DNA of 64,000 bases, taken from the NCBI GenBank assembly GCA_034359265.1, contig CP136891.1, forward strand, positions 76,934,501 through 76,998,500, written 5' to 3'. A program made the translations under genes and the position numbers. The DNA is from Canna indica (lineage: Eukaryota; Streptophyta; Magnoliopsida; Zingiberales; Cannaceae). The notes under the pieces are model-generated. The model saw only the letters and a program-made list of their open reading frames with translations, was not told the DNA's origin and searched no databases. Positions 46,491-57,678 of this stretch are shown one piece after another. The first letter of the stretch is position 1; each line of letters begins with the position of its first letter.

Positions 46491-49400
46491 CTAACCTGCA
46501 CCATGAGTCAATCTTACCAAGTTCAGACAGTGTTTAAATTTGGCCGTTGGTAGTACTTTAGTCAGCATATCTACAGGATTGTGAGCCGTGTCAATTTTCT
46601 GAAGCTTTATTTCTCCTTTTGAAATAATATCCCTAATAAAATGGAATCTGACGTTGATTCGTCCTTTCATAGAACATTTGATCTTTTGACAGATGAATTG
46701 CACTTTGATTGTCACTATGCACGACTATGTCTCCATTTTGAGATGTCAATTTTTTTATCAAGTTTCCGAGCCATATTGCTTTTTTAATCGCTTCTGTAAT
46801 AGTCATGTACTCTGCTTTAGTGGTAGAGAGGGCGGTAGTGGATTGTAGACCGACTTTCCAACTTACTGCAGTTTCGCCTATAGTGAAGATATAGGTGGTG
46901 ATTGATCTCCTCTTACTAAGGTCACCGGCATAGTCTGAGTCTGAGTATCCTGCAAATGTTTCATTAGTTCCACCGAAATTAAGGCTGGCTTTAGAAGTAC
47001 CTTGTAAGTAGCGCAGGATCCATTTGACTGCCTCCCAATGTGCTTTTCCCAGATTTTTCATGTACTGGCTAACAACATTGACTGAATGTGCTATGTCTGG
47101 GCGGGTGCAGATCATGGCGTACATAAGGTTGCCAACTGCACTTGCATACGGTACCTGTGACATGCTAACTCTTTCTTTTTCATCTTTTGGGCATAGTAAC
47201 TCAGATAATTTGAAGTGCGCGACAAGAGGTGTCTTGACAGGTTTTGCTTCTTGCATGCCAAAGCGTTCAACCACCTACTTTACATAACTCTCTTGTGTTA
47301 GGTACAACTTTCTTACTTTACGGTCTCGCTTTATCTCCATCCCAAGGATTTTTCTTGTAGCCCCAAGGTCCTTCATGTCAAATTCACCTTTAAGGTGTTT
47401 CTTTAGCCTGTCTATTTCAGTAATATCTTTTGCCGCAATAAGCATGTCATCAACATAAAGAAGCAGATAAATCATAGAACTAGTTGTTTTTTTAAATAAA
47501 CACAACTGTCAAAAGATGATCTACTGAAATCAATACCAAGTAAGAACTGATCAAACCTCTTATACCATTGTCTGGGAGATTATTTGAGGCCATAAAGTGA
47601 CTTCTTTAGGAGGCAGACATGATCAACTTTATTTTTCTCTTCAAACCCTTCTAGTTGTGCCATGTAGATATGTTCTTCTAAGTCACCGTGTAGGAAAGCT
47701 ATCTTTACGTCAAGCTGTTCTAACTCCAAGTCTTGCATGGCTACTAATGCTAGAAGAACATGAATAGAGGTATGCTTAACCACAGGAGAGAAAATATCTT
47801 TGTAGTCAATACCTTCCTTTTGACTGTATCCCTTTGCCACCAGCCGAGCTTTATAGATATCGCCTTCTTTGAGTTTGTAGATCCACTTGCACCCAACAAG
47901 TTTCTTGTGCGGTGGAGGCTTCACAAGTTCCCAAGTATTATTTTTCTGTAAAAACTTGAAATCTTCTGCCATAGCTTCATGCCACTTTCTTGAATCTGTC
48001 CGATTTAGAGCTTCTTAATTTATAGGAGGTCGGTTCTTCAGTGCATGGAGTTTCTTCAGCCACTGCTAGAGCATATGTAGAAACATTTGCATACATAGGA
48101 TTAGGATGTAGTGCTCGCCTAGGTCGGTTGAGGACGATGGAATAAAGATTCTCCTCCTCAACTTGATATTGCTCCTCCTGGACTTGAACATGTTCTTCAG
48201 TGGCTTGTTCTGAAGCAATGTCATTGGCTTCTATGGAAGGCGGTCTAGGTGCAGGTGTAGGGAACCAGAATTCTTTTGTAGCAGGCTGAGGTGGTGTTTC
48301 TTCTGGTGGCATTGTAGGTTCATGTGAGTCATTCTCTTCTTGGTTCTCCTTTTTCATTTTCAAGAGTACATGTTCATCAAAAATTACATCTCTATGGATT
48401 TTTGTTTTACAATTATTTATGCACCACACTTTATAGCATTTCACTCCGCTAGGATATCCTAAGAAAATACATTTGTTTGATCTAGGTTCTAATTTTCCTT
48501 CATTCACTCTGACATAGACAGTGCTCCCAAAAACTTTTAGATGGTCATAAGAGGCTGGCGACCCAGTCCATTTTTTCTTAGGCATCTTGAATTCAATGGA
48601 TGAAGAAGGAGATCGGTTTATCAGGTAGCAAGCGGTGGATGCAGCCTCTGCCCAAAAACTTTTAGAAAGATTAGCATTAGAAAGCATACTTCTTACCCTT
48701 TCTATGATGGTGCGGTTCATCCTTTCTGCTACTCCATTCTGCTGAGGTCTGTAGGGAACTGTGTGATGTCTTATGATCCCTTTTCTGGAGCAAAAATCTT
48801 TAAATTCTCCGCTGCAAAATTCTAGGCCATTGTCGGTTCGCATGATCCGAACACATCTACCGGTTTGCTTGTCAATCATTGCTTTCCAAGACTGAAATTT
48901 AGAGAAGACATTAGATTTATTTGTAATAAAATAAGCCCATACCTTCCTGGAGTAATAATCAATAAATGTGAGCATGTATCGAGCTCCTCCTTGAGATTCA
49001 ACCGGTGATAGCCCCCATAGATTAGAGTGGATGTAGTCCAATTTTTCTTTTGCATAGTATTGCCATGTGGAGAATGAGACTCTTTTCTGTTTGCCATAGA
49101 TGCAATATTCACATAAATCTAGCTTACTAAATTTTTGTTTTCCAAGTAGTCCCTTTTTTTCAAGTATTAGCATGCTCCTTTTATTAATATGCCCTAGTCT
49201 CATATGCCATAATTTAGAATTGTCATCATCAGAGTGTTCAGAAGTTACCATAGCTGCACCACTTATTACCATTGTGCCTTGCAGGATGTAAAATTGGTTT
49301 ACTTTTAGTGTTTTCATTACTGTTAATGAACCCTTTGTGACTCTCAAAACTCCATCTTGGTCTGAATACTTGTATCCAAGTGCATCTAGAGAAGATAAAG

Positions 49401-50208
49401 AAATTAAATTTCTTTTAAGACCTGGAACGTGTCATACCTGAGTTAGAGTCCTTGTAATGTCATCGTGCATTTTAATTTTTACTGAGCCAACACCTGCTAC
49501 CTGACATGATGAGTCATTTCCCATTAGCACTTCCTTACCATCAGCATGTTCATATGTGGTAAACCATTTTCGGTGCGGTGTCATATGATAAGAGCAACCT
49601 GAATCTAAAATCCATTCATCTCGAGATCTAGCGTGACAAGCAGAAATACTAAGTACCTTAACTTTTTCATCCTCATCTGCATAGGATGCTTCCCTATTCT
49701 GATTTTGTTCCTCCAGTCTCCGTTTCAGCTTACGGCATTCTGATTTGATGTGTCCCATCTTTTTGCAATAATAGCACTGCACATTTTTTGATATGGATTT
49801 AGATCTGAATTTACCCTGGCTTTTGTCCCGTGACCTGTTTCGTCCTCTAGTGTTTAGGGATTCTCCACAGCTTCTAGAGGATCTTGTGGTAAGTTGAGAG
49901 TCGACAAACTCCGCGGATATTGTAAGAGTTTTATCTTCGTAGATTGTGGCAAGCTTTTTCCATACATTTGCGGTGGTCTTTTCTAATGCAACTTCTCGTA
50001 GTGCCTCGTCGCAGACGCTTATGTACAAGGTGGCTTTAGCATTTTCATCGGCTCGATCCTTTTCCCTTTTAGTGCCTTCCATTGCATCTCACCCACAAAT
50101 AGTGTCCTGAAGGTTCTCTTTGATCAAAATTACTTTTATCTTCCAAGCCCATAATGAGTAGTTGACATTATGGTCCAATTTCTGGATTTCATATTTTGCT
50201 CCTGACAT
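46491..50208 (-). pseudogene. Copia A gag-pol, broken
   Basis: Starts MSGAKYEIQKLDHN at 50208, with a stop after QDTICG. Gag is short, apparently lacking its middle between EDKTL and TISAEF. Then zinc knuckle CYYCKKMGHIKSEC, protease DSGCSYHM (50,082-49,432), integrase with HMRLGH, YYSRKVWAYF and RTDNGLEF (49,347-47,977), RT N terminus GCKWIYKLKEGDIYKARLVA, a stop directly after KSLYGLK (47,580), RT YVDDMLIAAKD (47,505-47,275), and RNase H SDSDYAGDLSKRRS (47,274-46,633). At least four frame breaks or stops, so non-autonomous. Confidence 0.92.
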
Positions 50209-50220
50209 TGTGGATTGTTG

Positions 50221-50232
50221 GCTCTGATACCA
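50221..50232 (-). other. Copia A primer binding site
   Basis: The minus strand reads TGGTATCAGAGC, the complement of the 3' end of plant initiator-Met tRNA, 4 nt inside the 5' LTR. Confidence 0.92.
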
Positions 50233-50236
50233 CAAT

Positions 50237-50857
50237 TGTTAGGAAAAAATTGGGTCTTCCTGCAAGGATCCAAAAATCTCAATGCCAAAAGGAAAAAATA
50301 CCAAAACGAGTAAATCTAGAAAAACACAAAGAACACAAAATTTACGTGGTTCAGCCTGGTGGGGTACTGGGCCTACTCCACGGGGAGAAGAGGGCACTTG
50401 ATTTTATTAAAAGGATGAGAAAACACGGTCAATACAAGAGCGGAATACAACTTATTAATAAAATGTAAAGAAAAATATTGCATGTTCTCGAATATTTTTT
50501 TGCACCCCGAAATTTGGATTCATGTTTTTGCTTGAAAATTGTGGATGCGGCGTTCTTGATTTTCTTGCTTCTGTCTGAGACGGTGTGAAGTGGAAGAGAG
50601 CCGCTGGAAAAGAATTCTGTCTGAGAAACGAAGTAGATGAGAGGTTCTGAGAATTATTTGAATTGTTTGGAAGTGCATATTAGGCCTCTATTTATAGTAG
50701 AGGGGTGAGCCGATTCATGCCTGATTTGATGGAGAAAAAATCTCCAAGGATTTTGCTGCTCGATAACTGAAATGCTTCTTTTGATCCAAAAAATATCTTA
50801 TATTGATCTAGCCCAATTTTATAATGGATTCGAATTTAAAATGATTCAACCCTCATA
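50237..50857 (-). repeat. Copia A 5' LTR
   Basis: 621 bp starting TGTTAGGAAAAAATTGG, paralogous to 45,787-46,423. Its last three bases also belong to the ATAAG target-site duplication made by element B. Confidence 0.9.
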
Positions 50858-50859
50858 AG

Positions 50860-51095
50860 TATAGAAGGTGTCTGGTTGAAGAGACCAAAAAGGATGATTC
50901 GCAGCAAATGGAATCAATTGATTTATGTATGTGCTTGCTTGTTACAGTGAACGACTGCTTTATATATACATGAGACGAAGACGAAACGAACGGTCAGTGT
51001 AGATAAAACGTTTGCATGGCGTTTGCATGGTACTGTGTATTTAACATATGAAGAGTTAGTGAGGCGTTTTGTCTGCATAATAATCACCCTTTATA
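50860..51095 (-). repeat. Copia B 3' LTR
   Basis: 236 bp from TATAGAAGG to CCCTTTATA. The minus strand has TATATATAAAGC (plus 50,959-50,970), a likely TATA box. The gag-pol stop TGA (51084-51086) lies inside this LTR, and the adjacent GCGGGGGCG is the probable polypurine tract. Confidence 0.93.
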
Positions 51096-54000
51096 CGCCC
51101 CCGCAAGATAGGTGTCGATTCCTGCGAGACCTATCTTGGTTCGGTGAGTCAAGAAAATCTTGGACGGCACTGGTTTGGTCAATGAATCGGCGAGTTGTCT
51201 GTCAGCAGAGATGTATTCGACCAGTAGGGATTTGTTCCTCACTTGATCGCGCACAAAGTGGTAATCAATGGCGAGGTGTTTCATCCGAGTATTGAAGGCG
51301 GGGTTGTTGGAAAGAAATGTGGCACCTAAGTTGTCACAGTGAATGGTCGGTGCAACAGGAAGACAAATGCCAATTTCTCGTAGCAAATTCTCCAACCAGT
51401 TTGCCTCGGCAGCAGCGTTGGCCAGAGCTCGGTATTCGGCTTCGGTGGAGGATCGAGCTACCGTCCTTTGTTTCCGTGATGACCAGCTGATGGCAGTTTG
51501 CCCGAGGAAGCTGATGTAGCCACCGGTTGAGCAACGGTTATCTACATCACCACCCCAGTCGGAATCGGAGAACACTTTGAGAGTGAGCGGAGAGTTGGAG
51601 GTAATATGAAGTCCCAGTGTTTGAGTGGCTTTGAGATATCGCAGAACGCGTTTGCAGGCTTGCCAGTGTGAGTGCTTGGGAGCGTGCATAAATTGTGACA
51701 GCCGATTCACAGCAAAGCAGAGATCAGGTCTCGTAAAGCTGAGGTATTGAAGGGCCCCGACAGCGCTTCTGTATTGGTGAGGGTCAGTGGGTGGAGTGCC
51801 GTCGTCTAGTTGAAGTGGAGGTTTGGATGGTAATGGAGTTTTAACGCCTTTTGCTTCAGCCATGCCAAATCGTTGAAGTATATCGGAGATGTATTTCCGT
51901 TGAGATAGTAGCAGACCATCTTTGGTTCGGAGGACCTCAATTCCAAGGAAGTAGGAGATTGGTTGTAGTCCTTTAAGGGAGAAGCGTTGTGCCAAAGCTT
52001 GGTATATTTCGTGAATCTTGAGGGCGGAGTCTCCTGTTAAGATGATATCGTCAACGTATAGTAGGAGGAAGATGTTGAATGCTGAAGTGTGAAGTATGAA
52101 CAGTGAGCAGTCGGACTTCGATTCATGAAAACCAAGCGAAGTGATGTAGCTTTTGAATTCGTTGAACCATGCGCGAGGGGCCTGTTTGAGGCCATATATA
52201 GCTTTGTGCAATTTGCAGACGTGCGAAGGTTTGTTGCTGTCTACAAAACCGGGTGGTTGTATCATGTAGATATCATCTTCAAGCTGGCCGTGTAAGAAGG
52301 CGTTGTTAACGTCAAGTTGCTGGATGGGCCACTTATGAACCGTCGCGAGCGTGAGGAGTACTCGAACCGTAGTTGGTTTAACCACTGGGCTGAAGGTTTG
52401 TGTGAAATCGATTCCTGGGCGTTGGTGGAATCCTTTGGCGACTAGTCTCCCTTTGTATCTGTCGATGCTGCCATTTGGGTGTTGTTTCACTTTAAAGACC
52501 CACTTGCATCCGATTAAATTCTGAGAAGGATGTGGAGGAACCAATGTCCACGTATTGTTCTTGGTGAGAGCTTCTATTTCGTCATGCATGGCTCGTCGCC
52601 AGTGCATATGTTTCATGGCCTGTTTGGGTGTGGCTGGAGTGCGAACAGAGGTAGTTAAAGCAGTGTAATCTAGAGGCCGTCGCGGTTTGTGGATGTTATG
52701 TTGTGATCTGGTAATCATTCGCATTGGTTGAGGAAGAGCTGCCCCTGTGGATGAGTGATGACTTTGTTCAGATGTGGAAGCCGTGTGTTGAGGTACTATA
52801 GTAGGAGGTGACAGTTCAGTTGTATGTGGGACTTGCTGTGGAGGTGGTGGAGATGCAATGTCAAGGCAGACCATAGTGTTGTCATCTGTTTGCGCAGGAA
52901 GAGTGTTCGATGAAGGGAGGATATCAAACCAGGGAGCACTGCCTGTGACTGGACGTAGATGTTGTGGTTGAATGCTTTGAAATGGAAATATGTCCTCATG
53001 GAACTTTACATGCCGAGACGTATATAATTTTGAGGTCGAAGGATCCAAGCATTGGTAGGCATGGTATTTGATGGAGTAGCCGAGAAATACACAGGGTCGT
53101 GACTTCGGCTCAAGTTTGCTTGTCGAATACGGTTTGAGCCATGGGTAACAGAGGCAACCGAAGCTTCGAAGGGAAGAAAAGTTTGGAGTTTGCTGAAATA
53201 GCTTGTGGAATGGTGAGTCGCCATGCAGCAGAGGCGTAGGAAGCCGATTAATAAGATAGACTGCAGTGTTGCATGCATAGGTCCAGTATTTGAGAGGAAG
53301 AGATGCCTGATGAAGAAGTGTAGTGGCGGTCTCTAATACATGCCGATGACGTCTCTCCACAGTGCTCACTCGCTGTGGAGTGTAAGGTGGAGAAATCAAG
53401 TGTTGGATACCGAGGTGTTGTAACTGATCAGTTAACCCAATGAATTCTCCACCTCCATCAGTGTATAAACTGAGAATGGAAGTGTTGAAAAATTTCTCGA
53501 CTAGAGCTGTGAATGTTAAAAATATGTGAGAAACATCTGACTTAGCTTTCATAGGAAACAGCCACATATATTTAGTATAGTGATCAACTATCAGCAAGTA
53601 GAATTTAAATCCATCATCCGTTGTAACTGGAGAAGGTCCCCAGACGTCCGAGTATAGCAGTTCAAGAGGTTTACTGCTATGTAATGTGGATTCAAAAAAC
53701 GGCAGTTTGTGGCTCTTGTTACAAGAGCAAGCATTACACTGTTGTTGGAGAGAACCTGATATAGGAATGTTGTAGGTGGATGCGATGTGCGCCAGAGTTC
53801 GTTGATTGGGGTGGCCGAGACGTTGATGCCATAGTGTTGCTGGAGCTTTGATGCTTGTGGATGCAAAGTTGGCTGAAGGTGTGGGATCCCCAGTCCACTC
53901 ATAGATGTTAGCTTTGTTCCTGCCCCGAGCAAGGATCCGACCGGAATGAAGATCCTTAACAAGAAAGTGAGTGGGAAAGAACTCAGTGGAGACGTCATTT

Positions 54001-55193
54001 TGAGTACAGAATTGAGCAACCGAGATCAGTTTTTGTTGGATATGCGGAGCACAAACAGTGTTACGTAATATGAATGTATTCCCGGAATTGGAAATATAAG
54101 AATTGCCGGTATGAGTGATGTGAATGCTCTTACCATCCCCCAGGATGACACCGTCATCTCCAGTATACTCGGAAGCTGGCTGAAGTGTTTGGGTATCACT
54201 AGTGATGTGATGAGAGGCTCCGGTATCCATAACCCATGTGTGAGGGTTTGATTGGCGACTGGTATAGAATGCCCTGGCTTCCTCATGGTTGTGAGACTTC
54301 GATCGGCAGTTTTTTGCAGTGTGGCCGATGCGGTCGCATAGTTGGCATTGAACTCGATTTCGATTGGTTTGAGGAGACGGTGGAGGTCGCCAAAAGGTCT
54401 GTCGAGATGGTTGAGATGACTGTTGTGGTTGTCTGTGCCAATTTGAAGATGGATTCCAGTGGGGTCGATTGTTGTAGGATCTTGGTTTGGAGCCAGACTG
54501 ACTTCTTTCTTGTCGTTGAGAAAACTGCGCAGTGATCACTGGTTTGTTGGTCCTGTGCAGAATAAAGGCCTCATGGCCTGATAACTTATCATACAGTTCC
54601 TCGAGAGATATTGGAGTGTCGCGCGACCTGATCGCGGCACTGATGTCGTTGTATTCGGTACCCAGGCCACCCAAAATCTTTATTACGAGAGCCGATTCAT
54701 CAATCGGAGAGTTTGCCATAGCTAATTCATTAGCTGTCGACCTTATTTCATTGAAGTATTCAGAGATCGATTTATTACCTTTGGTGGTTTGAGCGAGGTT
54801 TTCTTGAAGAGCATAAATCCGTGATTGCGATTTGTTTGCATATTGCGATGCTAACCTCTTCCATGCATCAAAGGCTGAGGGGGATGTAGCGACCACTGTG
54901 ATGATCGTCGGGTCGACGGAGGCCATGATCGCATGGCGGATCAGGCCGTCTTGACGGAGCCAATTTCGTCGTTCCACATTGTCTTCCAAGGGACAGGGTA
55001 AGGAGCCGTCGATGTAGGGAGTCAGGTCATACCCCAAAAGTAACAATTCAAGCTGGGTCTTCCAGTTTAAGTAGTTGCTGGCACCTGTTAATTTCAGCGG
55101 CAACTGGGCGGCTGGGTTGATGGTGATGATTGAAGTGGCTTGGTGTGTTGGGTTGAGGATGCCAAGACTTGATGAAGCTTCGTTCGTATCCAT
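51084..55193 (-). CDS. Copia B gag-pol polyprotein
   Basis: A single 1,369-codon frame for the proteins needed for retrotransposition. The ATG at 55193 (MDTNEASSSLGI) is preferred to the in-frame region upstream because it follows the primer site and leader and begins a normal copia gag. Order: gag of the UBN2 type (LTGASNYLNWKTQLELLLLG, about residues 30-240), zinc knuckle CQLCDRIGHTAKNC, protease WVMDTGASHHIT, GAG-pre-integrase LWHQRLGHPNQRTL, integrase core (YLLIVDHYTKYMWLF, YTDGGGEF), reverse transcriptase (GCKWVFKVKQHPNGSIDRYK, LLLYVDDIILTGD) and RNase H (SDSDWGGDVDNRCSTGGYIS, SSTEAEYRAL). No stop or missing motif was noticed. The last codons run through the purine tract into the 3' LTR. 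It resembles the Retrofit/Ale side of Copia, from memory. Confidence 0.95.
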   Translation of the reverse strand: MDTNEASSSLGILNPTHQATSIITINPAAQLPLKLTGASNYLNWKTQLELLLLGYDLTPYIDGSLPCPLEDNVERRNWLRQDGLIRHAIMASVDPTIITVVATSPSAFDAWKRLASQYANKSQSRIYALQENLAQTTKGNKSISEYFNEIRSTANELAMANSPIDESALVIKILGGLGTEYNDISAAIRSRDTPISLEELYDKLSGHEAFILHRTNKPVITAQFSQRQERSQSGSKPRSYNNRPHWNPSSNWHRQPQQSSQPSRQTFWRPPPSPQTNRNRVQCQLCDRIGHTAKNCRSKSHNHEEARAFYTSRQSNPHTWVMDTGASHHITSDTQTLQPASEYTGDDGVILGDGKSIHITHTGNSYISNSGNTFILRNTVCAPHIQQKLISVAQFCTQNDVSTEFFPTHFLVKDLHSGRILARGRNKANIYEWTGDPTPSANFASTSIKAPATLWHQRLGHPNQRTLAHIASTYNIPISGSLQQQCNACSCNKSHKLPFFESTLHSSKPLELLYSDVWGPSPVTTDDGFKFYLLIVDHYTKYMWLFPMKAKSDVSHIFLTFTALVEKFFNTSILSLYTDGGGEFIGLTDQLQHLGIQHLISPPYTPQRVSTVERRHRHVLETATTLLHQASLPLKYWTYACNTAVYLINRLPTPLLHGDSPFHKLFQQTPNFSSLRSFGCLCYPWLKPYSTSKLEPKSRPCVFLGYSIKYHAYQCLDPSTSKLYTSRHVKFHEDIFPFQSIQPQHLRPVTGSAPWFDILPSSNTLPAQTDDNTMVCLDIASPPPPQQVPHTTELSPPTIVPQHTASTSEQSHHSSTGAALPQPMRMITRSQHNIHKPRRPLDYTALTTSVRTPATPKQAMKHMHWRRAMHDEIEALTKNNTWTLVPPHPSQNLIGCKWVFKVKQHPNGSIDRYKGRLVAKGFHQRPGIDFTQTFSPVVKPTTVRVLLTLATVHKWPIQQLDVNNAFLHGQLEDDIYMIQPPGFVDSNKPSHVCKLHKAIYGLKQAPRAWFNEFKSYITSLGFHESKSDCSLFILHTSAFNIFLLLYVDDIILTGDSALKIHEIYQALAQRFSLKGLQPISYFLGIEVLRTKDGLLLSQRKYISDILQRFGMAEAKGVKTPLPSKPPLQLDDGTPPTDPHQYRSAVGALQYLSFTRPDLCFAVNRLSQFMHAPKHSHWQACKRVLRYLKATQTLGLHITSNSPLTLKVFSDSDWGGDVDNRCSTGGYISFLGQTAISWSSRKQRTVARSSTEAEYRALANAAAEANWLENLLREIGICLPVAPTIHCDNLGATFLSNNPAFNTRMKHLAIDYHFVRDQVRNKSLLVEYISADRQLADSLTKPVPSKIFLTHRTKIGLAGIDTYLAGAYKG

Positions 55194-55260
55194 GGAGACA
55201 GGCGAGTGAAGAAAGGGGAAAAAAAAAAGTGGATCGAAGGGCTCGATGGAGCAAATTAAT

Positions 55261-55272
55261 GCTCTGATACCA
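55261..55272 (-). other. Copia B primer binding site
   Basis: The minus strand reads TGGTATCAGAGC (initiator-Met tRNA complement), directly adjoining the 5' LTR at 55273. Confidence 0.94.
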
Positions 55273-55508
55273 TATAGAAGGTGTCTGGTTGAAGAGACCA
55301 AAAAGGATGATTCGCAGCAAATGGAATCAATTGATTTATGTATGTGCTTGCTTGTTACAGTGAACGACTGCTTTATATATACATGAGACGAAGACGAAAC
55401 GAACGGTCAGTGTAGATAAAACGTTTGCATGGCGTTTGCATGGTACTGTGTATTTAACATATGAAGAGTTAGTGAGGCGTTTTGTCTGCATAATAATCAC
55501 CCTTTATA
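55273..55508 (-). repeat. Copia B 5' LTR
   Basis: 236 bp, same sequence as 50,860-51,095 by eye. It carries the TATA-like TATATATAAAG on the minus strand near 55,373-55,384, which would drive the genomic transcript leftward. Confidence 0.94.
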
Positions 55509-55513
55509 ATAAG

Positions 55514-56235
55514 ATCCTTAGCAAACGCCGCAAAGAGGTCATTGTTCCAGCACAGAGGAAGAAAAGGGATCTCGTCAACAAGGTAGAGACAAACTTGTCT
55601 CCTTTCCTCTCTTTGAGGTCCACGATAACGCTCTCAAAATCCTTAATCTGTTCTGTCACGTTGATAACATCCTTCTCCTGTGACATTAACAATTAGAGCA
55701 TAGATAATAGTAGTTTTGATTATAGTAATAAACAGCTTAACTGCAGTGTAAACAATCCCTGCTCCACCGGACGCAAAATTCACTCCTTGCTCTCCATTAG
55801 CAAAAGGGAGATAAGATGGAGGGCTCATCTCTAACCCTATTGCTTGGGCTTTGCACAATACAATCAAAAATAAGCGAACGAGTTAAAATAAACCCTACAG
55901 TATATATAAATTTCAGCTGTAATTAATTAATTAAAGCTGTAACTTTTTTTATTCCAATTTATTGCATGTATACCGATAAAATCGAGGCCATTAAAGCCAT
56001 TGGTGAACCTCCCTGTTGGAATTCCACCAGGATAATCGATTCCGTAGGGGGAGAAGTTGGCCTTTGGCAAATCACTGGGCAGGAAGTTATTGTTTCCGAC
56101 ATCGATCATGGAGTCTCCGAACGCATAAATTACTACATCAGCTTCATCAGCTTCATCAGCTGCTGTTTGAGTTGCAAGAGTAGCCAACAAAAGATTTAGG
56201 AGAATAATGGTGGCTGCTTTCTTCCCCAGAGCCAT
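55514..56235 (-). pseudogene. GDSL paralogue, 5' part (exons 1-2 and most of exon 3)
   Basis: Exon 1 56235-55974 (MALGKKAATIILLNLLLATL, FGDSMIDVGNNNF, with one extra ADE-type triplet unit), exon 2 55848-55742 (GVNFASGGAG), exon 3 from 55677 (EKDVINVTEQIKDFE). Within exon 3 one base is missing relative to the intact gene (GGAAC instead of GGGAAC) just after LFFLCAG, shifting the frame. The exon is then cut by the two copia elements. Splice sites and active-site Ser are kept, so decay may be fairly recent. Now non-functional. Confidence 0.92.
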
Positions 56236-57678
56236 TGATTGATTGAAGAACAAGCTTCTCACGGTGTGCATTCTGTGGCTCCATTTCCATGACTTAAATA
56301 AGTGAATTCTTACTAGTTAAGTGGTCTCGTAATAAACTTTGACGAAATAAAATAAAGCTCATGGTTGTGACTCGATTGCAACTCTAACAAATACACATTT
56401 ACAAACTACAATAACATTGGTAATTAAAGTCATTAATTCTCATCTTCCATATATCTCCACCCATGTGTATTTTGCACATTTTATATTTTAAAATTAACAT
56501 AAGCTTAATTTGCTCCATATATTGAATACAATGAAACTTTTAAAATTAACCCCTACTTTACAATTAATAATTGCATAAAATTATATTTAACATGATTTGA
56601 CAAGACTATATATAAAATCATTGTCATAGTCATCTCCAAGTTAAACAAACTTAAAACATGTTCCTAATTATTAATTATTAGTTATATAAAAAGAGGTACA
56701 TATATGAAACAAAATTCAACAAATGCCTAATTACTTGTCCTAGCAATTTTCATCAGCATGGACAAAAATGGTCCAGATTAAATTAATCACAATGAATAAA
56801 TTAATAAAAGACTATAAATATTTTAAGCAAAAAAATCTTTTAATATGCATTTATCAAACATTGCTATATTGTTAATTTTAAAATTACTTCAGCGATGCAT
56901 TCTTAAATGGAGCCTCAAATCATGAATCCGATTGTGTGGATAGATTAAGTATTGCATAAAATGTATAGTTTATTTATGTAAATGATGGGAATATTAATTA
57001 ATTAATGTTTCAATCTCATCAATTCATGAATGATGAGATGCCAGAATGTGTCCAGTTGACGTGACAGGTTCATAAAATGGAAAACGATGAATGCATGTAT
57101 TGATTGTGCAAGCAGCAGGAAGGACGTCATCAATTAATTAATTTCAACCACAACTCGCTTCATATGTCTTTGCAAACACGGTGGATTCTACGCTGGGAGT
57201 GGACTCTCATTTTAAGTGAGCTTTCTCTCTAACTTTCTTTTTCGTTTAATAAAAAAAAATTTCCACATAACAGGGTGTGAGTGAGTGAGTCCATCGAACT
57301 TGCACATGGCATAGAATAAACCTACAAACACATACATGTGATGCTATAGTTGTGACATAGTGAATTGTGGACCTAGAATGGCTCTGCTGATCCACTTCAT
57401 TTCAAGTGCAACTTCCCTGAAGGTGACGTTCATAGAAATTTTTATGGAACTCCTAGTACGTCAAAATTCAACCTAATTTGTTTAAGACTAAACCTAAACC
57501 AATAGTGACCTTACGGTTATGAAATAGTGAACCTAATATTTTTACTTGAGATTCAATCACAATGATGTTAGGTTCACTCGTAACAATGCTAAGTTTAGTC
57601 ATGTGTGAAGCTCCATAAAAATTCTATGGAGCCCGATTCTATAGCCATTTTATTTCTTAGCCATTTTTTTAAGGGTTA
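56236..57678. repeat. Flank of the duplicated GDSL block
   Basis: Matches 27,919-30,247 in order and orientation, minus the 163-bp tandem copy and the 743-bp MITE found there. The two loci therefore arose by duplication of a block including gene, upstream DNA and the CACTA end. No gene is seen inside. Confidence 0.88.

Larger units (their letters stand above)
45787..50857 (-). mobile_element. Copia LTR retrotransposon A (decayed), inserted in GDSL exon 3
   Basis: Full-length Ty1/copia element, coding on the minus strand. LTRs start TGTTAGGA; the left one ends CATCACA, the right one CCTCATA (last CA mutated to TA). The target-site duplication is AGGTC (45782-45786) against AGATC, now split as AG (50858-50859) and ATC (55514-55516) by element B. 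Domain order gag, zinc knuckle, protease, integrase, RT, RNase H gives Copia. Confidence 0.92.
50860..55508 (-). mobile_element. Copia LTR retrotransposon B, apparently intact and very young
   Basis: 4,649 bp, flanked by ATAAG on both sides (50855-50859 and 55509-55513). The two 236-bp LTRs read identical throughout by eye. The ends are TATAGAAGGTG...CACCCTTTATA, the non-canonical TA..TA type instead of TG..CA. Primer site, purine tract and one uninterrupted gag-pol frame are present. It inserted exactly at the right border of copia A. Confidence 0.95.

Noticed and set aside
49100..49291. Small + open frames inside the copia elements and LINEs
   Set aside because: All are antisense shadows of retrotransposon coding sequence.
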